NCBI GenBank assembly: GCA_041581635.1
Contig: JBFICW010000005.1
Coordinates: 26,076 to 90,075 of the forward strand
Direction: 5' to 3'
DNA from: Porticoccus sp041581635
GTDB taxonomy: Bacteria; Pseudomonadota; Gammaproteobacteria; Pseudomonadales; Porticoccaceae
DNA: 64,000 bases
Shown in pieces: positions 52,916-62,622 of this stretch (position 1 is its first letter; each line of letters begins with the position of its first letter). Under the pieces are notes generated by a model, which ran no database searches, had not been told where the DNA came from, and was given only the letters and a program-made list of their open reading frames with translations. A program made the translations under genes and the position numbers.

Positions 52916-54358
52916 TTAAGCCGCCTGAACTTCTGCACTGGCCACTTGTTTCTGTTCGTCACCACGAACAGTGCGCCATACGTTGTATGCCATGATCAAC
53001 ATTCCCGACAGGAAGATCACACCACCAAGCAGTCTCACGTAGTAACCGGGGTAACTCGCTTCAATTGACTCGGCAAAGCTGTAGGTCAAGGTGCCATCAG
53101 TATTAAAGGCGCGCCACATAAGTCCTTGAGCTATGCCATTGACCCACATAGAAGCAATGTAAAGCACAGTACCAATGGTTGAGAGCCAAAAGTGAAAGTT
53201 AATAAGCTGAACGCTGTACATCTGGGTGCGCTTGTATAACACGGGGATCAGGTGATACAACATCCCGATAGATACCATTGCCACCCAACCCAGTGCACCA
53301 GAGTGCACGTGACCAATGGTCCAATCCGTATTATGGGACAGTGCATTAACCGTCTTAATAGACATCATTGGGCCTTCGAAGGTAGACATACCATAGAAGG
53401 AAAGAGAAACCACTAAGAATCTCAACGTTGGGTCATAGCGCAGTTTGTGCCAGGCACCAGACAGCGTCATCATACCGTTGATCATGCCCCCCCAAGACGG
53501 TGCCAATAGAATGAGCGACATCACCATGCCTAGGCTCTGAACCCAATCAGGAAGCGCAGAGTAGTGCAAGTGGTGTGGGCCAGCCCAAATATACAGCGCG
53601 ATTAACGCCCAAAAGTGAACAATTGAAAGGCGGTAAGAATAAACAGGGCGACCCGCTTGTTTCGGTACAAAATAGTACATCATTCCAAGGAAGCCAGCCG
53701 TAAGAAAGAAGCCTACCGCATTATGCCCATACCACCACTGAACCATCGCATCGATAGTTCCTGCATAAGCTGAATAGGACTTCATAGCAGTCACAGGAAC
53801 AGCGGCACTATTCCCCAAATGCAAAACAGCGACCGCAATAATGAAGGCACCAAAGAACCAATTTGCTACATAGATATGCTTGCTCTTGCGTTTCATAATA
53901 GTGCCAAAGAACACCACCGCAAACGAAACCCAGACTAACGTAATTGCAATATCAATGGGCCATTCCAGCTCGGCATATTCCTTTGAGCTGGTCATACCAA
54001 GAGGAAGAGTTATTGCAGCGGCAACAATAATGGCCTGCCACCCCCAAAAGGTAAAAGCTGCCAGCCTATTACCAAACAATGATGCCTGGCAGGTTCGTTG
54101 TACCACATGATAAACAGAGGTAAATAACGCACAGCCGCCAAAAGCAAAAATTACTGCGTTGGTATGCAACGGACGCAGGCGACCAAAGTGAAACCAGGGT
54201 AACTGCATATTAAGGTCGGGCCAGACCAGCTCGGCGGCAATAATAACGCCGACCAGCATGCCTACAATCCCCCAAACCACCGTCATAATGGCAAACTGCT
54301 TTACCACCTTGGTGTTATAAACTGGCAAATCGCCAGCAGTCGTGACATTGCTACTCAT
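52916..54358 (-). CDS. ccoN: cbb3-type cytochrome c oxidase subunit I
   Basis: Catalytic subunit of the high-affinity terminal oxidase, with 12 or so helices, heme and CuB ligands in WWYGHNAVGFFLTAGFLGMMYYFVP, ALIALYIWAGPHHLHYSALPDW and DWTIGHVHSGALGWVAM. ATG 54358 (MSSNVTTAGDL) is chosen; an upstream in-frame extension runs into the promoter. 480 aa. First gene of the cco cluster with an FNR/ANR-like box upstream. Confidence 0.97.
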   Translation of the reverse strand: MSSNVTTAGDLPVYNTKVVKQFAIMTVVWGIVGMLVGVIIAAELVWPDLNMQLPWFHFGRLRPLHTNAVIFAFGGCALFTSVYHVVQRTCQASLFGNRLAAFTFWGWQAIIVAAAITLPLGMTSSKEYAELEWPIDIAITLVWVSFAVVFFGTIMKRKSKHIYVANWFFGAFIIAVAVLHLGNSAAVPVTAMKSYSAYAGTIDAMVQWWYGHNAVGFFLTAGFLGMMYYFVPKQAGRPVYSYRLSIVHFWALIALYIWAGPHHLHYSALPDWVQSLGMVMSLILLAPSWGGMINGMMTLSGAWHKLRYDPTLRFLVVSLSFYGMSTFEGPMMSIKTVNALSHNTDWTIGHVHSGALGWVAMVSIGMLYHLIPVLYKRTQMYSVQLINFHFWLSTIGTVLYIASMWVNGIAQGLMWRAFNTDGTLTYSFAESIEASYPGYYVRLLGGVIFLSGMLIMAYNVWRTVRGDEQKQVASAEVQAA

Positions 54359-54427
54359 TTTGATTTTCTCGTAGTTAGTCCGGTAATTAAAATCCGTTAA
54401 GGGTAGACACAAATCCCCGGCCTCTAC

Positions 54428-54478
54428 CCCGACGGTATTATTCCTTAACAGCTATGCCCTGATATTGATTTGCGTCAA
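54428..54478 (-). promoter_or_regulatory. FNR/ANR-type box and promoter upstream of ccoN
   Basis: TTGAT-TTGC-GTCAA at 54465-54478 differs from the FNR consensus TTGAT-N4-ATCAA at one base. On the minus strand a TAATAC -10 (54435-54440) lies downstream so the box would centre close to -42, the class II activation position. Low-oxygen induction of ccoNOQP is the expected effect. Confidence 0.75.
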
Positions 54479-54500
54479 GTTTGGCCTAGCCCTATCAGAT

Positions 54501-55721
54501 TCAACCCTGGTTTCTACCCTTGTTTGCGGCAATCCTGAGGCGCAACGCATTTAGCTTAATAAAGCCTTCGGCATCCTGCTGGTTATAAGCGCCCGCATCG
54601 TCTTCAAAAGTAGCTATTTTTTTATCAAAAAGGCTGTCTTCTGACTGTCGTCCAACTACAGTCACATTGCCCTTATAAAGTTTAAGGCGGACGTCTCCAT
54701 TGACGACTGACTGGGTTTCATCAATCATCGTCTGGAGCATCTTTCTCTCAGGTGACCACCAGTATCCGTTGTAAACAACTTCAGCATATTTTGGCATCAG
54801 ACTGTCTTTCAGGTGAGCAACCTCTCTATCCAGAGTCAATGACTCGATAGCTCTATGAGCACGCAACATTATTGTGCCCCCGGGTGTTTCGTAACAACCG
54901 CGGGATTTCATTCCCACATAGCGATTTTCCACAAGATCCAGGCGACCAATGCCGTTATCTCCACCCACCTTATTCAGATATTCCAACACAGTAGCAGGAG
55001 ACATGGGCTCACCATCAATGGCCACGATATCACCCTGCTCAAAGGTCAACACAATATAAGTAGGCTCATCGGGGGCACTTTCGGGAGAGACACTCCAGCG
55101 CCACATATCTTCTTCAGGCTCCCACCAAGGGTCCTCAAGATTGCCGCCTTCGTATGAAATATGGAGCAAGTTTGCATCCATGGAGTAGGGAGACTTTTTC
55201 TTCTTCCCGGAGAAGTCCACGGGAATATTGTGCGTTTCACAATAGTCCATTAACTTTTCACGAGAGTTCAAATCCCATTCGCGCCAGGGAGCGATCACCT
55301 CGATACCAGGTTTTAAAGCATAGGCGCCCAACTCAAAGCGCACTTGGTCATTGCCCTTTCCGGTAGCGCCGTGAGAAATAGCATCAGCACCGGTTTCATT
55401 GGCAATTTCGATCAATCGTTTTGCTATCAAAGGGCGAGCAATGGACGTTCCCAGCAAATACTCTCCCTCATAGATAGTATTTGCCCTGAACATTGGAAAC
55501 ACATAATCACGGACAAACTCTTCCCGTAGATCATCAATGTAAATTTCCTTAACACCCAAAGCTTCCGCTTTGGCTCGTGCAGGCTCTACCTCTTCACCTT
55601 GACCGATATCGGCAGTGAATGTGACCACCTCACATTGATAGGTTTCTTGTAACCACCTGACAATAACCGAGGTATCCAGGCCTCCAGAATAGGCTAAAAC
55701 GACTTTCTTAATGTCGGACAC
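54501..55721 (-). CDS. argG: argininosuccinate synthase
   Basis: Condenses citrulline and aspartate using ATP. The 406-aa protein shows the ATP-binding PP-loop AYSGGLDTSVIVRWL, ISHGATGKGNDQVRFE and the C-terminal YQPVEAEGF-like NQQDAEGFIKLNALRLRI. Transcribed in the same direction as ccoN, with 142 bases between. It diverges from pyrC. No ArgR box was recognised. Confidence 0.97.
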   Translation of the reverse strand: MSDIKKVVLAYSGGLDTSVIVRWLQETYQCEVVTFTADIGQGEEVEPARAKAEALGVKEIYIDDLREEFVRDYVFPMFRANTIYEGEYLLGTSIARPLIAKRLIEIANETGADAISHGATGKGNDQVRFELGAYALKPGIEVIAPWREWDLNSREKLMDYCETHNIPVDFSGKKKKSPYSMDANLLHISYEGGNLEDPWWEPEEDMWRWSVSPESAPDEPTYIVLTFEQGDIVAIDGEPMSPATVLEYLNKVGGDNGIGRLDLVENRYVGMKSRGCYETPGGTIMLRAHRAIESLTLDREVAHLKDSLMPKYAEVVYNGYWWSPERKMLQTMIDETQSVVNGDVRLKLYKGNVTVVGRQSEDSLFDKKIATFEDDAGAYNQQDAEGFIKLNALRLRIAANKGRNQG

Positions 55722-55933
55722 GACACAACTCCTGATTGGAAAATTTAGGGATGGAAATTGGCCGCTATTCTAATATGCTAAAGACAAGTTTCACAGCAAA
55801 TGCCGACCAATTGCTCAGTAAAACCCGTACACGGAAAAAACTACCCGGAGATTCAGTCCATCTCAACTATAAAGCTAGGCTATATTCCGGTAGCATCCAC
55901 CCCTGTAACCGGCCTCCGAAATAAGCAGCCAAC

Positions 55934-56965
55934 ATGACACAATTAATCATCACCCGTCCCGACGACTGGCATCTTCATCTACGCGATGGTGACGCCCTAA
56001 CCTATACGGTTCCCGATGCTGCCAAATATTTTGGCCGATCAATTATCATGCCCAACCTGGTACCACCCGTTCTAAACACGGAACAGGCAGAGGCCTATGC
56101 TGGCCGCATCATCCAACAACGCCCTGACAGCAGTAACTGGCAACCACTCATGGTTCTGTACCTCACCGATAACACCCTGCCCGAGGAAATTACACGAGCA
56201 AAATCCTCAGGAAAGGTGTTTGCCTGCAAATACTATCCGGCAGGAGCAACCACCAATTCCGACTCCGGTGTTACAGACCTTAACAACATCTATCCAGTTC
56301 TGGCCCAAATGGAAAAAGAGGGGCTCCCTCTACTACTCCATGGAGAAGTCACCAATCACGAGATTGATATCTTTGATCGGGAAGCCGTATTTATCGAGCG
56401 CCACTTATGCAAACTCGTCGACCACTTCCCTGATTTGAAAGTGGTGCTAGAACATATCACCACACTAGAAGGCACTCAATTTGTTGCAGAAGCGTCAAGT
56501 AATGTAGCGGCAACCATCACCCCACAGCACCTGTTGTATAACCGCAATCAAATGTTAGCTGGCGGTATAAAACCGCATTACTACTGCCTGCCAATACTTA
56601 AACGAAACACTCACCAACAGGCACTTATCGGTGCAGCCATCAGTGGTAGCCCGAAATACTTTCTGGGGACAGATTCCGCGCCTCATGCGACACATAAAAA
56701 AGAAAATGCCTGTGGTTGCGCTGGCTGCTATTCAAATCATGCGGCCATCGAACTCTATGCAGAGGCCTTTGAACACGCTGGCGCACTGGACAAACTGGAA
56801 GGCTTTGCCAGCCACTTTGGGGCTGACTTCTACGGTTTACCCAGAAACAGTGACACCATCACCCTAAAAAAATCTCCCTGGAAAAGCCCTGCAACCATCC
56901 CTTTTGGTAGCGACACGCTGACACCGCTCGGTGCCGATGAAATCCGACAATGGCAGGTAGCCTAA
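55934..56965 (+). CDS. pyrC: dihydroorotase (type II)
   Basis: Pyrimidine biosynthesis: cyclises carbamoyl aspartate to dihydroorotate. Zinc ligands are in WHLHLRDGD (His13, His15), the carboxylated lysine in FACKYYPAGATTNSDSG and the catalytic Asp in GTDSAPHATHKK. 343 aa. ATG 55934 agrees with family starts. Rnt follows 2 bases later. Confidence 0.97.
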   Translation: MTQLIITRPDDWHLHLRDGDALTYTVPDAAKYFGRSIIMPNLVPPVLNTEQAEAYAGRIIQQRPDSSNWQPLMVLYLTDNTLPEEITRAKSSGKVFACKYYPAGATTNSDSGVTDLNNIYPVLAQMEKEGLPLLLHGEVTNHEIDIFDREAVFIERHLCKLVDHFPDLKVVLEHITTLEGTQFVAEASSNVAATITPQHLLYNRNQMLAGGIKPHYYCLPILKRNTHQQALIGAAISGSPKYFLGTDSAPHATHKKENACGCAGCYSNHAAIELYAEAFEHAGALDKLEGFASHFGADFYGLPRNSDTITLKKSPWKSPATIPFGSDTLTPLGADEIRQWQVA

Positions 56966-56967
56966 CT

Positions 56968-57579
56968 ATGCACCCCCCTATATCAGACCGTTTTAGAGGC
57001 TTTTTGCCCGTTGTTGTTGATGTGGAAACCGGTGGATTCAACTCCACCACCGACGCCCTGCTGGAAATTGCCGCCGTCACTTTAGCGATGGATGACGATG
57101 GCATTCTGATGCCCGACGAAACGATCTGCCATGCCGTCATCCCCTTCGAGGGCGCCAACATAGAACAGGCCGCACTGGATATCACCGGTATCGACCCTAA
57201 CGACCCCTACCGTATGGCACTGGATGAGGAAGAAGCCCTCAAATTATTATTCCAACCCATCCGCTCCGCTGTTAAAGAAGCTCACTGCAGTAGAGCCGTC
57301 ATGGTTGCCCACAATGCCCACTTTGATCTTGGATTTGTCAACACGGCAGTGACTCGTAACAACATCAAAAGAAATCCTTTCCATCCATTCTCTTGTTTCG
57401 ACACGGCAACCCTCGCGGGATTAGCCTATGGGCAAACGGTATTAGCTAAAGCTTGCGAGGCTGCAGAGATAAAATTCAATAATGGCAAAGCACACTCTGC
57501 CGCCTACGATGCAGAAAAGACTGCCGAGTTATTCTGCGGAATCGTCAATCGCTGGAAGGATCTGGGCGGCTGGAGCTAA
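56968..57579 (+). CDS. rnt: ribonuclease T
   Basis: DEDDh exonuclease that trims tRNA and stable RNA 3' ends. Motifs: VVDVETGGF (Asp18, Glu20), VAHNAHFDLGF and HSAAYDAEKTAELF. ATG 56968 is preferred (203 aa), just after the pyrC TAA; an in-frame ATG at 56950 would overlap pyrC. Likely co-transcribed with pyrC. Confidence 0.93.
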   Translation: MHPPISDRFRGFLPVVVDVETGGFNSTTDALLEIAAVTLAMDDDGILMPDETICHAVIPFEGANIEQAALDITGIDPNDPYRMALDEEEALKLLFQPIRSAVKEAHCSRAVMVAHNAHFDLGFVNTAVTRNNIKRNPFHPFSCFDTATLAGLAYGQTVLAKACEAAEIKFNNGKAHSAAYDAEKTAELFCGIVNRWKDLGGWS

Positions 57580-57700
57580 CGAACCTAACAGCTAAAACAA
57601 ACCACCCCATAGAAAGCATTTACATTGAAGGCTGACACAATAGCTTTTACACAATTTTTTATCCGCCCTCTTGAGACCGAAGCCTCAAAGACAACGATTT

Positions 57701-58021
57701 TTAATATTGAGACCGTGGCAACCTCACCACCAACCCATCCAGCTCCTGTGTCACCTTTATTTGGCAGCTCAGGCGACTGGTAGGCTGCGGGTCAAGAACC
57801 ATCTCCAGCAACTCGTTTTCTACGCCCTGCGGCCCGCCAACTTTTTCAAACCAACCCTCATCGACATAACAATGGCATGTGGCGCATCGACACAAACCAC
57901 CACACTCACCGATAATGCCATCGATCATATTATCCACAGCACCCTGCATCACAGAATGACCTTCTGGTACTTCGGCCTCATACTCGCCCCCATCAACCTG
58001 AATATAATGAACAAGCGGCAT
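57701..58021 (-). CDS. 2Fe-2S ferredoxin (adrenodoxin/putidaredoxin type)
   Basis: A 106-aa ferredoxin with GECGGLCRCATCHCYV (ligand spacing C-x5-C-x2-C) and a fourth cysteine in RLSCQI. The MPLVHYIQVDGGEYEAEV opening fits this family, which donates electrons to P450 or Rieske oxygenases. No such oxygenase lies in the window. Transcribed convergently with rnt. Confidence 0.88.
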   Translation of the reverse strand: MPLVHYIQVDGGEYEAEVPEGHSVMQGAVDNMIDGIIGECGGLCRCATCHCYVDEGWFEKVGGPQGVENELLEMVLDPQPTSRLSCQIKVTQELDGLVVRLPRSQY

Positions 58022-58600
58022 AGCGTTACCTCAAAAACAAAGAACAATTAAACATCTGGATTTAAACCCCACAAAGACCAAGAGGCACTTTAACAAGTAT
58101 TTAAACACGTCCCCTTACCTATATGGAAAGCTCTTAGTTTACCCACAAAACCCTTTTCGCAGGCCAACAGCCTGCCCAACTTACCGGTACCACGAACACC
58201 GGCCCTCCCTAGATCAGCTGATAGCGCACAAGAAATCTGCACCATAGCCGTGCCTTTTTGACTGGTTTTTTTGATACGGGCGGCAACAACAAGATATTTT
58301 TGTAGTAAAACTATATATATAAAAATACATATTAATATTTTAATTAACTTTATTTTCATAAAGTTAATGTATCTATCTAATCTAGTTTATTAAAAATGTA
58401 GCCCCAATATCAATACAAAAATACCTTGATGTATAGACAATATGTAACTATGCTACATTTCGATTTTTCTAGCGCCCCAAAACAATTCACATGTCACATG
58501 GAAATCACGCTACGGGTCGCGGTAGAATAACCGGCCTGCCAGGGGCACAGATAAACTGACCCCGAATCATCCCTTACAAGCTATATCATGAGAAGCAAAA
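58022..58600. other. AT-rich upstream region of maeB
   Basis: A gene-free stretch. From about 58280 to 58460 it is very AT-rich, with a perfect 10-bp inverted repeat around 58343-58368 (ATTAACTTTA/TAAAGTTAAT, 6-base loop). AATGTAGC near 58397 is matched by GCTACATT near 58453. These could be operator or UP-element sequences for maeB. An 89-codon frame at 58090-58359 is not convincing. Confidence 0.4.
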
Positions 58601-60889
58601 ATGGTTGACTCATTCAAGGAAAGCGCCCTTCGTTATCACATGGAACCGGTACCAGGAAAACTGGAAATTCGGCCCACTAAACCACTAGCCAATGCGCGGG
58701 ACTTATCCGAAGCCTACTCCCCTGGCGTGGCATACGCCTGCGGAATGATTGTAAAAAACCCAACGGATGTAGCCCGCGTAACAGCGCGCGGCAACCTTGT
58801 CGGCGTTATTACCAACGGCACTGCAGTACTTGGCCTTGGAGATATAGGCCCACTCGCCTCCAAGCCTGTTATGGAAGGAAAAGCCGTATTATTTAAAAAG
58901 TTTGCCAATATCGATGTGTTCGATATCGAACTCAATGAGACCGATGTTGATAAGCTTGTCGACACGATCGCATCCCTTGAGCCGACTTTTGGCGGCATCA
59001 ACCTGGAAGACATTAAAGCGCCCGAATGCTTCCTTGTTGAGCAGAAGCTGCGCGAAAGAATGAATATCCCAGTCTTCCATGATGACCAACATGGAACAGC
59101 CATTGTTTCTGCTGCTGCAGTTTACAATGGCCTACGGATTGTAGAAAAGAATATCGAAGACATAAAACTGGTGGTCACCGGTGCCGGCGCGGCAAGCATT
59201 GCCTGCGTAGATCTATTGGTTAGCATGGGACTACAGAAGAAAAATGTCCGAATGATCGATCGCAATGGGGTGATATACAAAGGTCGAGAAGTCGGCATGA
59301 ACCCCTGGAAAGAAGGTTACGCGGTAGAAACCACAGATCGCACTTTGGACGATGCTATTGATGACGCCGACCTATTCCTGGGTTTATCTGGCCCCGGAAT
59401 TCTTAAGGCTGAGATGGTAAAGAAAATGGCAGCCAATCCTCTGATTTTGGCCATGTCAAACCCAACACCCGAAATCATGCCGGAGCTGGCCAAGGCCGCC
59501 AGACCAGATGCAATTCTGGCAACAGGCCGCTCGGATTACCCAAACCAGGTCAATAACGTCCTCTGCTTCCCGTTTATATTCCGAGGCGCCCTGGACTGTG
59601 GTGCCACCGTCATTAACGATGAGATGAAACAGGCCTGTGTGAAAGCCATTGCAGACCTCGCCCACCGCGAAGCCTCAGCGGTAGTCGCCGAAGCCTATGC
59701 CGATGAAGAACTAAAATTTGGGCCAGACTACCTGATCCCCAAGCCCTTTGACCCACGCTTAATTGAAGAAGTACCTCTGGCCGTGGTCAAGGCTGCCATG
59801 GCAAGTGGCGTCGCTACACGACCAATAGAAGATTTAGACGCCTACCGGACAAAACTTCACAGCTATGTCAGCCGCAGCCGCCTTTTCATGCAACCTATGA
59901 TTGAGCTGGCCCGTACAAACCCTCCACGCATTGTCTATGCCGAAGGCGAAAATGACGATGTTCTTAGGGCCATGCAAGGTATCGTGGATGAAAAAATTGC
60001 CAAACCCATTTTGATCGGCAGGCCAACGGTGATCAAACGCAAAATCGAAGAAATGAGATTGCGCATCAAACCCGGCATTGAGCTAGATATATTTAATCCG
60101 GAAGAAGGTGATTACCACGAAAACTACTGGAAGTACTATCACAACTGCGTGGGACGCTCTGGGGTTTCTGTAGAGAGCGCCAGAAATACTGTACATACCA
60201 ACAACACAATACTTGCCGCCATTATGGTTGCATTGGGTGACGCCGATGGTCTGATCTGCGGCAAAGCAGGCCGTTACGACAGACACCTAAACTGCATCGA
60301 AAGCATTATTCCACTACGCGATAACACCAGCCATGTTTCATCTATCTGCGTGTTACTACTGGAAGATGGCCCACTATTTCTGGCTGACCCATTTGTGAAT
60401 GTTGATCCAACCGAAGAACAAGTGGTAACCATCGCCAAGGATGCTATTGGCTTTGTTAAAAACTTTGGCATCACGCCCAAGGTTGCATTACTTTCACACT
60501 CCAACTTTGGCACTTACGATGACGATTCTGCACACAAAATGAAACGTGCTGCTGAACAGCTGCGCAACGACCTGCCCGAGGTTCAAATCGATGGTGAAAT
60601 GCATGCCATGTCAGCCCTTAATGAAACACTTCGTGAAAGTATTTGTCAGGACGCCAACATCAAGGGTCGCGCCAATGTGCTAATCATGCCAAACATGGAT
60701 GCAGGTAGTATTGCCCTTGGATTGATCCGATCGCTCACCAACGCACGCCTGGTTGGACCATTCTTAAATGGCCTGGAAAAACCTGCGCACATCCTAATAC
60801 CCTCGGTTTCAGGCAGAGGGATATTGAATACCACAGCGATGATTGGCGCCGACATTCTGTCAAAAGCTGAGCAAACTAAGAGCGAATAA
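58601..60889 (+). CDS. maeB: NADP-dependent malic enzyme (MaeB, fused phosphotransacetylase-like domain)
   Basis: Oxidative decarboxylation of malate to pyruvate. The 762-aa length and a C-terminal half (FMQPMIELARTNPPRIVYAEGE onwards) like phosphate acetyltransferase define the MaeB type; the C-terminal domain is regulatory rather than catalytic in the E. coli enzyme. The N-terminal malic domain has SPGVAYACG and FHDDQHGTAIVSAAAV and the NADP site VVTGAGAASIACVDLL. A strong terminator follows. Confidence 0.96.
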   Translation: MVDSFKESALRYHMEPVPGKLEIRPTKPLANARDLSEAYSPGVAYACGMIVKNPTDVARVTARGNLVGVITNGTAVLGLGDIGPLASKPVMEGKAVLFKKFANIDVFDIELNETDVDKLVDTIASLEPTFGGINLEDIKAPECFLVEQKLRERMNIPVFHDDQHGTAIVSAAAVYNGLRIVEKNIEDIKLVVTGAGAASIACVDLLVSMGLQKKNVRMIDRNGVIYKGREVGMNPWKEGYAVETTDRTLDDAIDDADLFLGLSGPGILKAEMVKKMAANPLILAMSNPTPEIMPELAKAARPDAILATGRSDYPNQVNNVLCFPFIFRGALDCGATVINDEMKQACVKAIADLAHREASAVVAEAYADEELKFGPDYLIPKPFDPRLIEEVPLAVVKAAMASGVATRPIEDLDAYRTKLHSYVSRSRLFMQPMIELARTNPPRIVYAEGENDDVLRAMQGIVDEKIAKPILIGRPTVIKRKIEEMRLRIKPGIELDIFNPEEGDYHENYWKYYHNCVGRSGVSVESARNTVHTNNTILAAIMVALGDADGLICGKAGRYDRHLNCIESIIPLRDNTSHVSSICVLLLEDGPLFLADPFVNVDPTEEQVVTIAKDAIGFVKNFGITPKVALLSHSNFGTYDDDSAHKMKRAAEQLRNDLPEVQIDGEMHAMSALNETLRESICQDANIKGRANVLIMPNMDAGSIALGLIRSLTNARLVGPFLNGLEKPAHILIPSVSGRGILNTTAMIGADILSKAEQTKSE

Positions 60890-60914
60890 ATAAAATACAG
60901 AAAAGAGTAGTCAC

Positions 60915-60945
60915 TAAAAAACGCGGCTGATGCCGCGTTTTTTAT
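60915..60945 (+). terminator. intrinsic terminator after maeB
   Basis: The stem AAAAAACGCGGC/GCCGCGTTTTTT has a TGAT loop and a T tract immediately downstream. It can also terminate the convergent slyX transcript. Confidence 0.92.
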
Positions 60946-60963
60946 TAATATTTCTTAGCACGA

Positions 60964-61170
60964 TCAATAATGTGGTGGCTTTTCACCGATGGAAGAATCA
61001 CCTGGCAGCTTGTCAGATAACTCCTTCGTTCGCGACAGCAAGAGACTGCACTTTTCCATAAGCGCATCAATTTGATCCTGCTGCCGACAAATCACATCAT
61101 TCAACTGCTGGATCGTATCTTCCTGATACGCCATTTTAGTTTCCAGCTCAATTAAACGTTCTGTATCCAC
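60964..61170 (-). CDS. slyX: SlyX family protein
   Basis: A 68-aa coiled-coil protein ending in PPHY, the SlyX hallmark, with ERLIELETKMAYQEDTIQQL. GTG 61170 is chosen for the GGAG Shine-Dalgarno 6 bases upstream; an upstream ATG at 61203 would add 11 residues. Function unknown in E. coli. Confidence 0.85.
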   Translation of the reverse strand: MDTERLIELETKMAYQEDTIQQLNDVICRQQDQIDALMEKCSLLLSRTKELSDKLPGDSSIGEKPPHY

Positions 61171-61211
61171 GACAATCTCCAAGCCAAAACAACTATTTAT
61201 CACTCACAAGA

Positions 61212-61244
61212 AAAAACCGCAGAAGGGATTCTTCTGCGGTTTTT
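61212..61244 (-). terminator. intrinsic terminator after the peroxiredoxin gene
   Basis: A 13-bp stem AAAACCGCAGAAG/CTTCTGCGGTTTT with a 5-base loop; the minus strand continues with six T residues. Confidence 0.9.
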
Positions 61245-61292
61245 ATAGTACAGCCAAACAGCGTACCAGTGTATTGCTACACGCTAGTGATA

Positions 61293-61898
61293 CTACAATG
61301 CGTCGGCATTCTCAGCCAAGTATGAAGCCACACCATCGGCTGAAGCGGCCATACCTTTATCACCTTCCTTCCAACCAGCAGGGCAAACCTCACCGTGATC
61401 CTGATGAAAACTAAGTGCATCAATCATACGCAGCATTTCATCGATATTACGACCTAATGGCAAATCATTGACGACCTGATGACGGACAACGCCCTCTTCA
61501 TCGATCAGGAATGAACCACGGAATGCCACACCTGCAGCATCAAACTCTACATCGTAAGCCTGGCAAATTTCGTGCTTTATATCAGCTACCAGTGGGTATT
61601 TAACTGGACCAATACCGCCATCATTAATCGCGGTGTTGCGCCACGCACTGTGGGTAAACACAGAATCAATAGAAACACCAATGACTTCTACGCCGCGCTT
61701 TTGGAACTCTTCAAAGCGGTGATCGAATGCAATCAGCTCTGAAGGGCATACAAAGGTAAAGTCCAAAGGATAAAAGAACACAACGGCCTTTTTACCTTTG
61801 ATGGTTTCAGACAGGCTAAACCCATCGACGATTTCGCCATTACCCAACACTGCACCAGAGGTGAAATCCGGGGCCGGCTTACCTACTAATACTCCCAT
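61293..61898 (-). CDS. 2-Cys peroxiredoxin (AhpC/Tsa type)
   Basis: Thiol peroxidase reducing H2O2 and alkyl hydroperoxides. The peroxidatic Cys51 lies in FTFVCPSE and the resolving Cys in EVCPAGW near residue 171, placing it in the typical 2-Cys class. 201 aa. The start has an AAGGAG Shine-Dalgarno. The 5' leader contains a GGGTA/TACCC hairpin. Confidence 0.95.
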   Translation of the reverse strand: MGVLVGKPAPDFTSGAVLGNGEIVDGFSLSETIKGKKAVVFFYPLDFTFVCPSELIAFDHRFEEFQKRGVEVIGVSIDSVFTHSAWRNTAINDGGIGPVKYPLVADIKHEICQAYDVEFDAAGVAFRGSFLIDEEGVVRHQVVNDLPLGRNIDEMLRMIDALSFHQDHGEVCPAGWKEGDKGMAASADGVASYLAENADAL

Positions 61899-62060
61899 GT
61901 GCTACTCCTTAATTAGTCAGTCTTTCAGAACAGTTCAGGGTAATACATACCCTACCCTCAAAATCGGTATAACCAATGTTACACAATGAAGCATAGCTGT
62001 CTCATTGTAATTAGCTATGACGGTAATAAGTGAGATCAAATACCTAAACGATATCCGGCG

Positions 62061-62387
62061 CTATTCAGCGGCACTTTGTGCCGCCTCTTTTACTAACCCT
62101 ATCAGCTCACCTTTTGCATGCATTTCCGTCACAATGTCACAACCGCCAATTAGCTCACCATTGATCCACAACTGAGGAAATGTTGGCCAGTTGGCAAATT
62201 TTGGCAAGTTAGCACGAATCTCTGGATTGGCCAGGATATCCACATAGGCAAAGCGTTCACCACAAGCCGTGAGAGCCTCGATAGTTCGAGCCGAAAAACC
62301 ACACTGGGGCTGGTTTGGTGAGCCTTTCATATACAGAATGACTGGGTTGCCTTCCACCTGTTCGCGAATGGTGTCCATAATATCCAT
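62061..62387 (-). CDS. grxD: monothiol glutaredoxin (CGFS type)
   Basis: The 108-aa protein has the CGFS active site at residues 29-32 and downstream WPTFPQLWINGELIGGCDIV typical of Grx4, which binds and transfers 2Fe-2S clusters. ATG 62387 with AGAGG Shine-Dalgarno is preferred to an in-frame upstream codon at 62435. Confidence 0.95.
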   Translation of the reverse strand: MDIMDTIREQVEGNPVILYMKGSPNQPQCGFSARTIEALTACGERFAYVDILANPEIRANLPKFANWPTFPQLWINGELIGGCDIVTEMHAKGELIGLVKEAAQSAAE

Positions 62388-62538
62388 CAATTCATACCTC
62401 TGTAACAATAAATAATAGTCGACTATAACACTCAACTATTTTACTCCTTTAAGTGCTTCGCTAAAACCATTTAACTAAAAAAATCTACGCTCTTTAGGCA
62501 TTAGACAATACGGGCGTATGATCTCGGTCAAATACAAA

Positions 62539-62577
62539 TGATAACTATTTGCATTTGCATTTAAGAGGCCCTATAGT
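62539..62577 (+). promoter_or_regulatory. porin promoter overlapped by a Fur-like box
   Basis: TTGCAT (62549-62554) and TATAGT (62572-62577) are separated by 17 bases, a good sigma-70 promoter. The 15-mer TGATAACTATTTGCA at 62539-62553 matches 11 of 14 defined positions of the Fur consensus TGATAATNATTATCA and overlaps the -35. Iron repression of the porin is likely. Confidence 0.65.
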
Positions 62578-62622
62578 ACCGGCCAATTATTAAACACATC
62601 AAAACTAATGGGGATTAGTCAC

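Noticed and set aside
58090..58359. 89-codon minus-strand frame upstream of maeB
   Set aside because: The N-terminal half is AT-driven Lys/Ile sequence, the rest has no family match; likely spurious.
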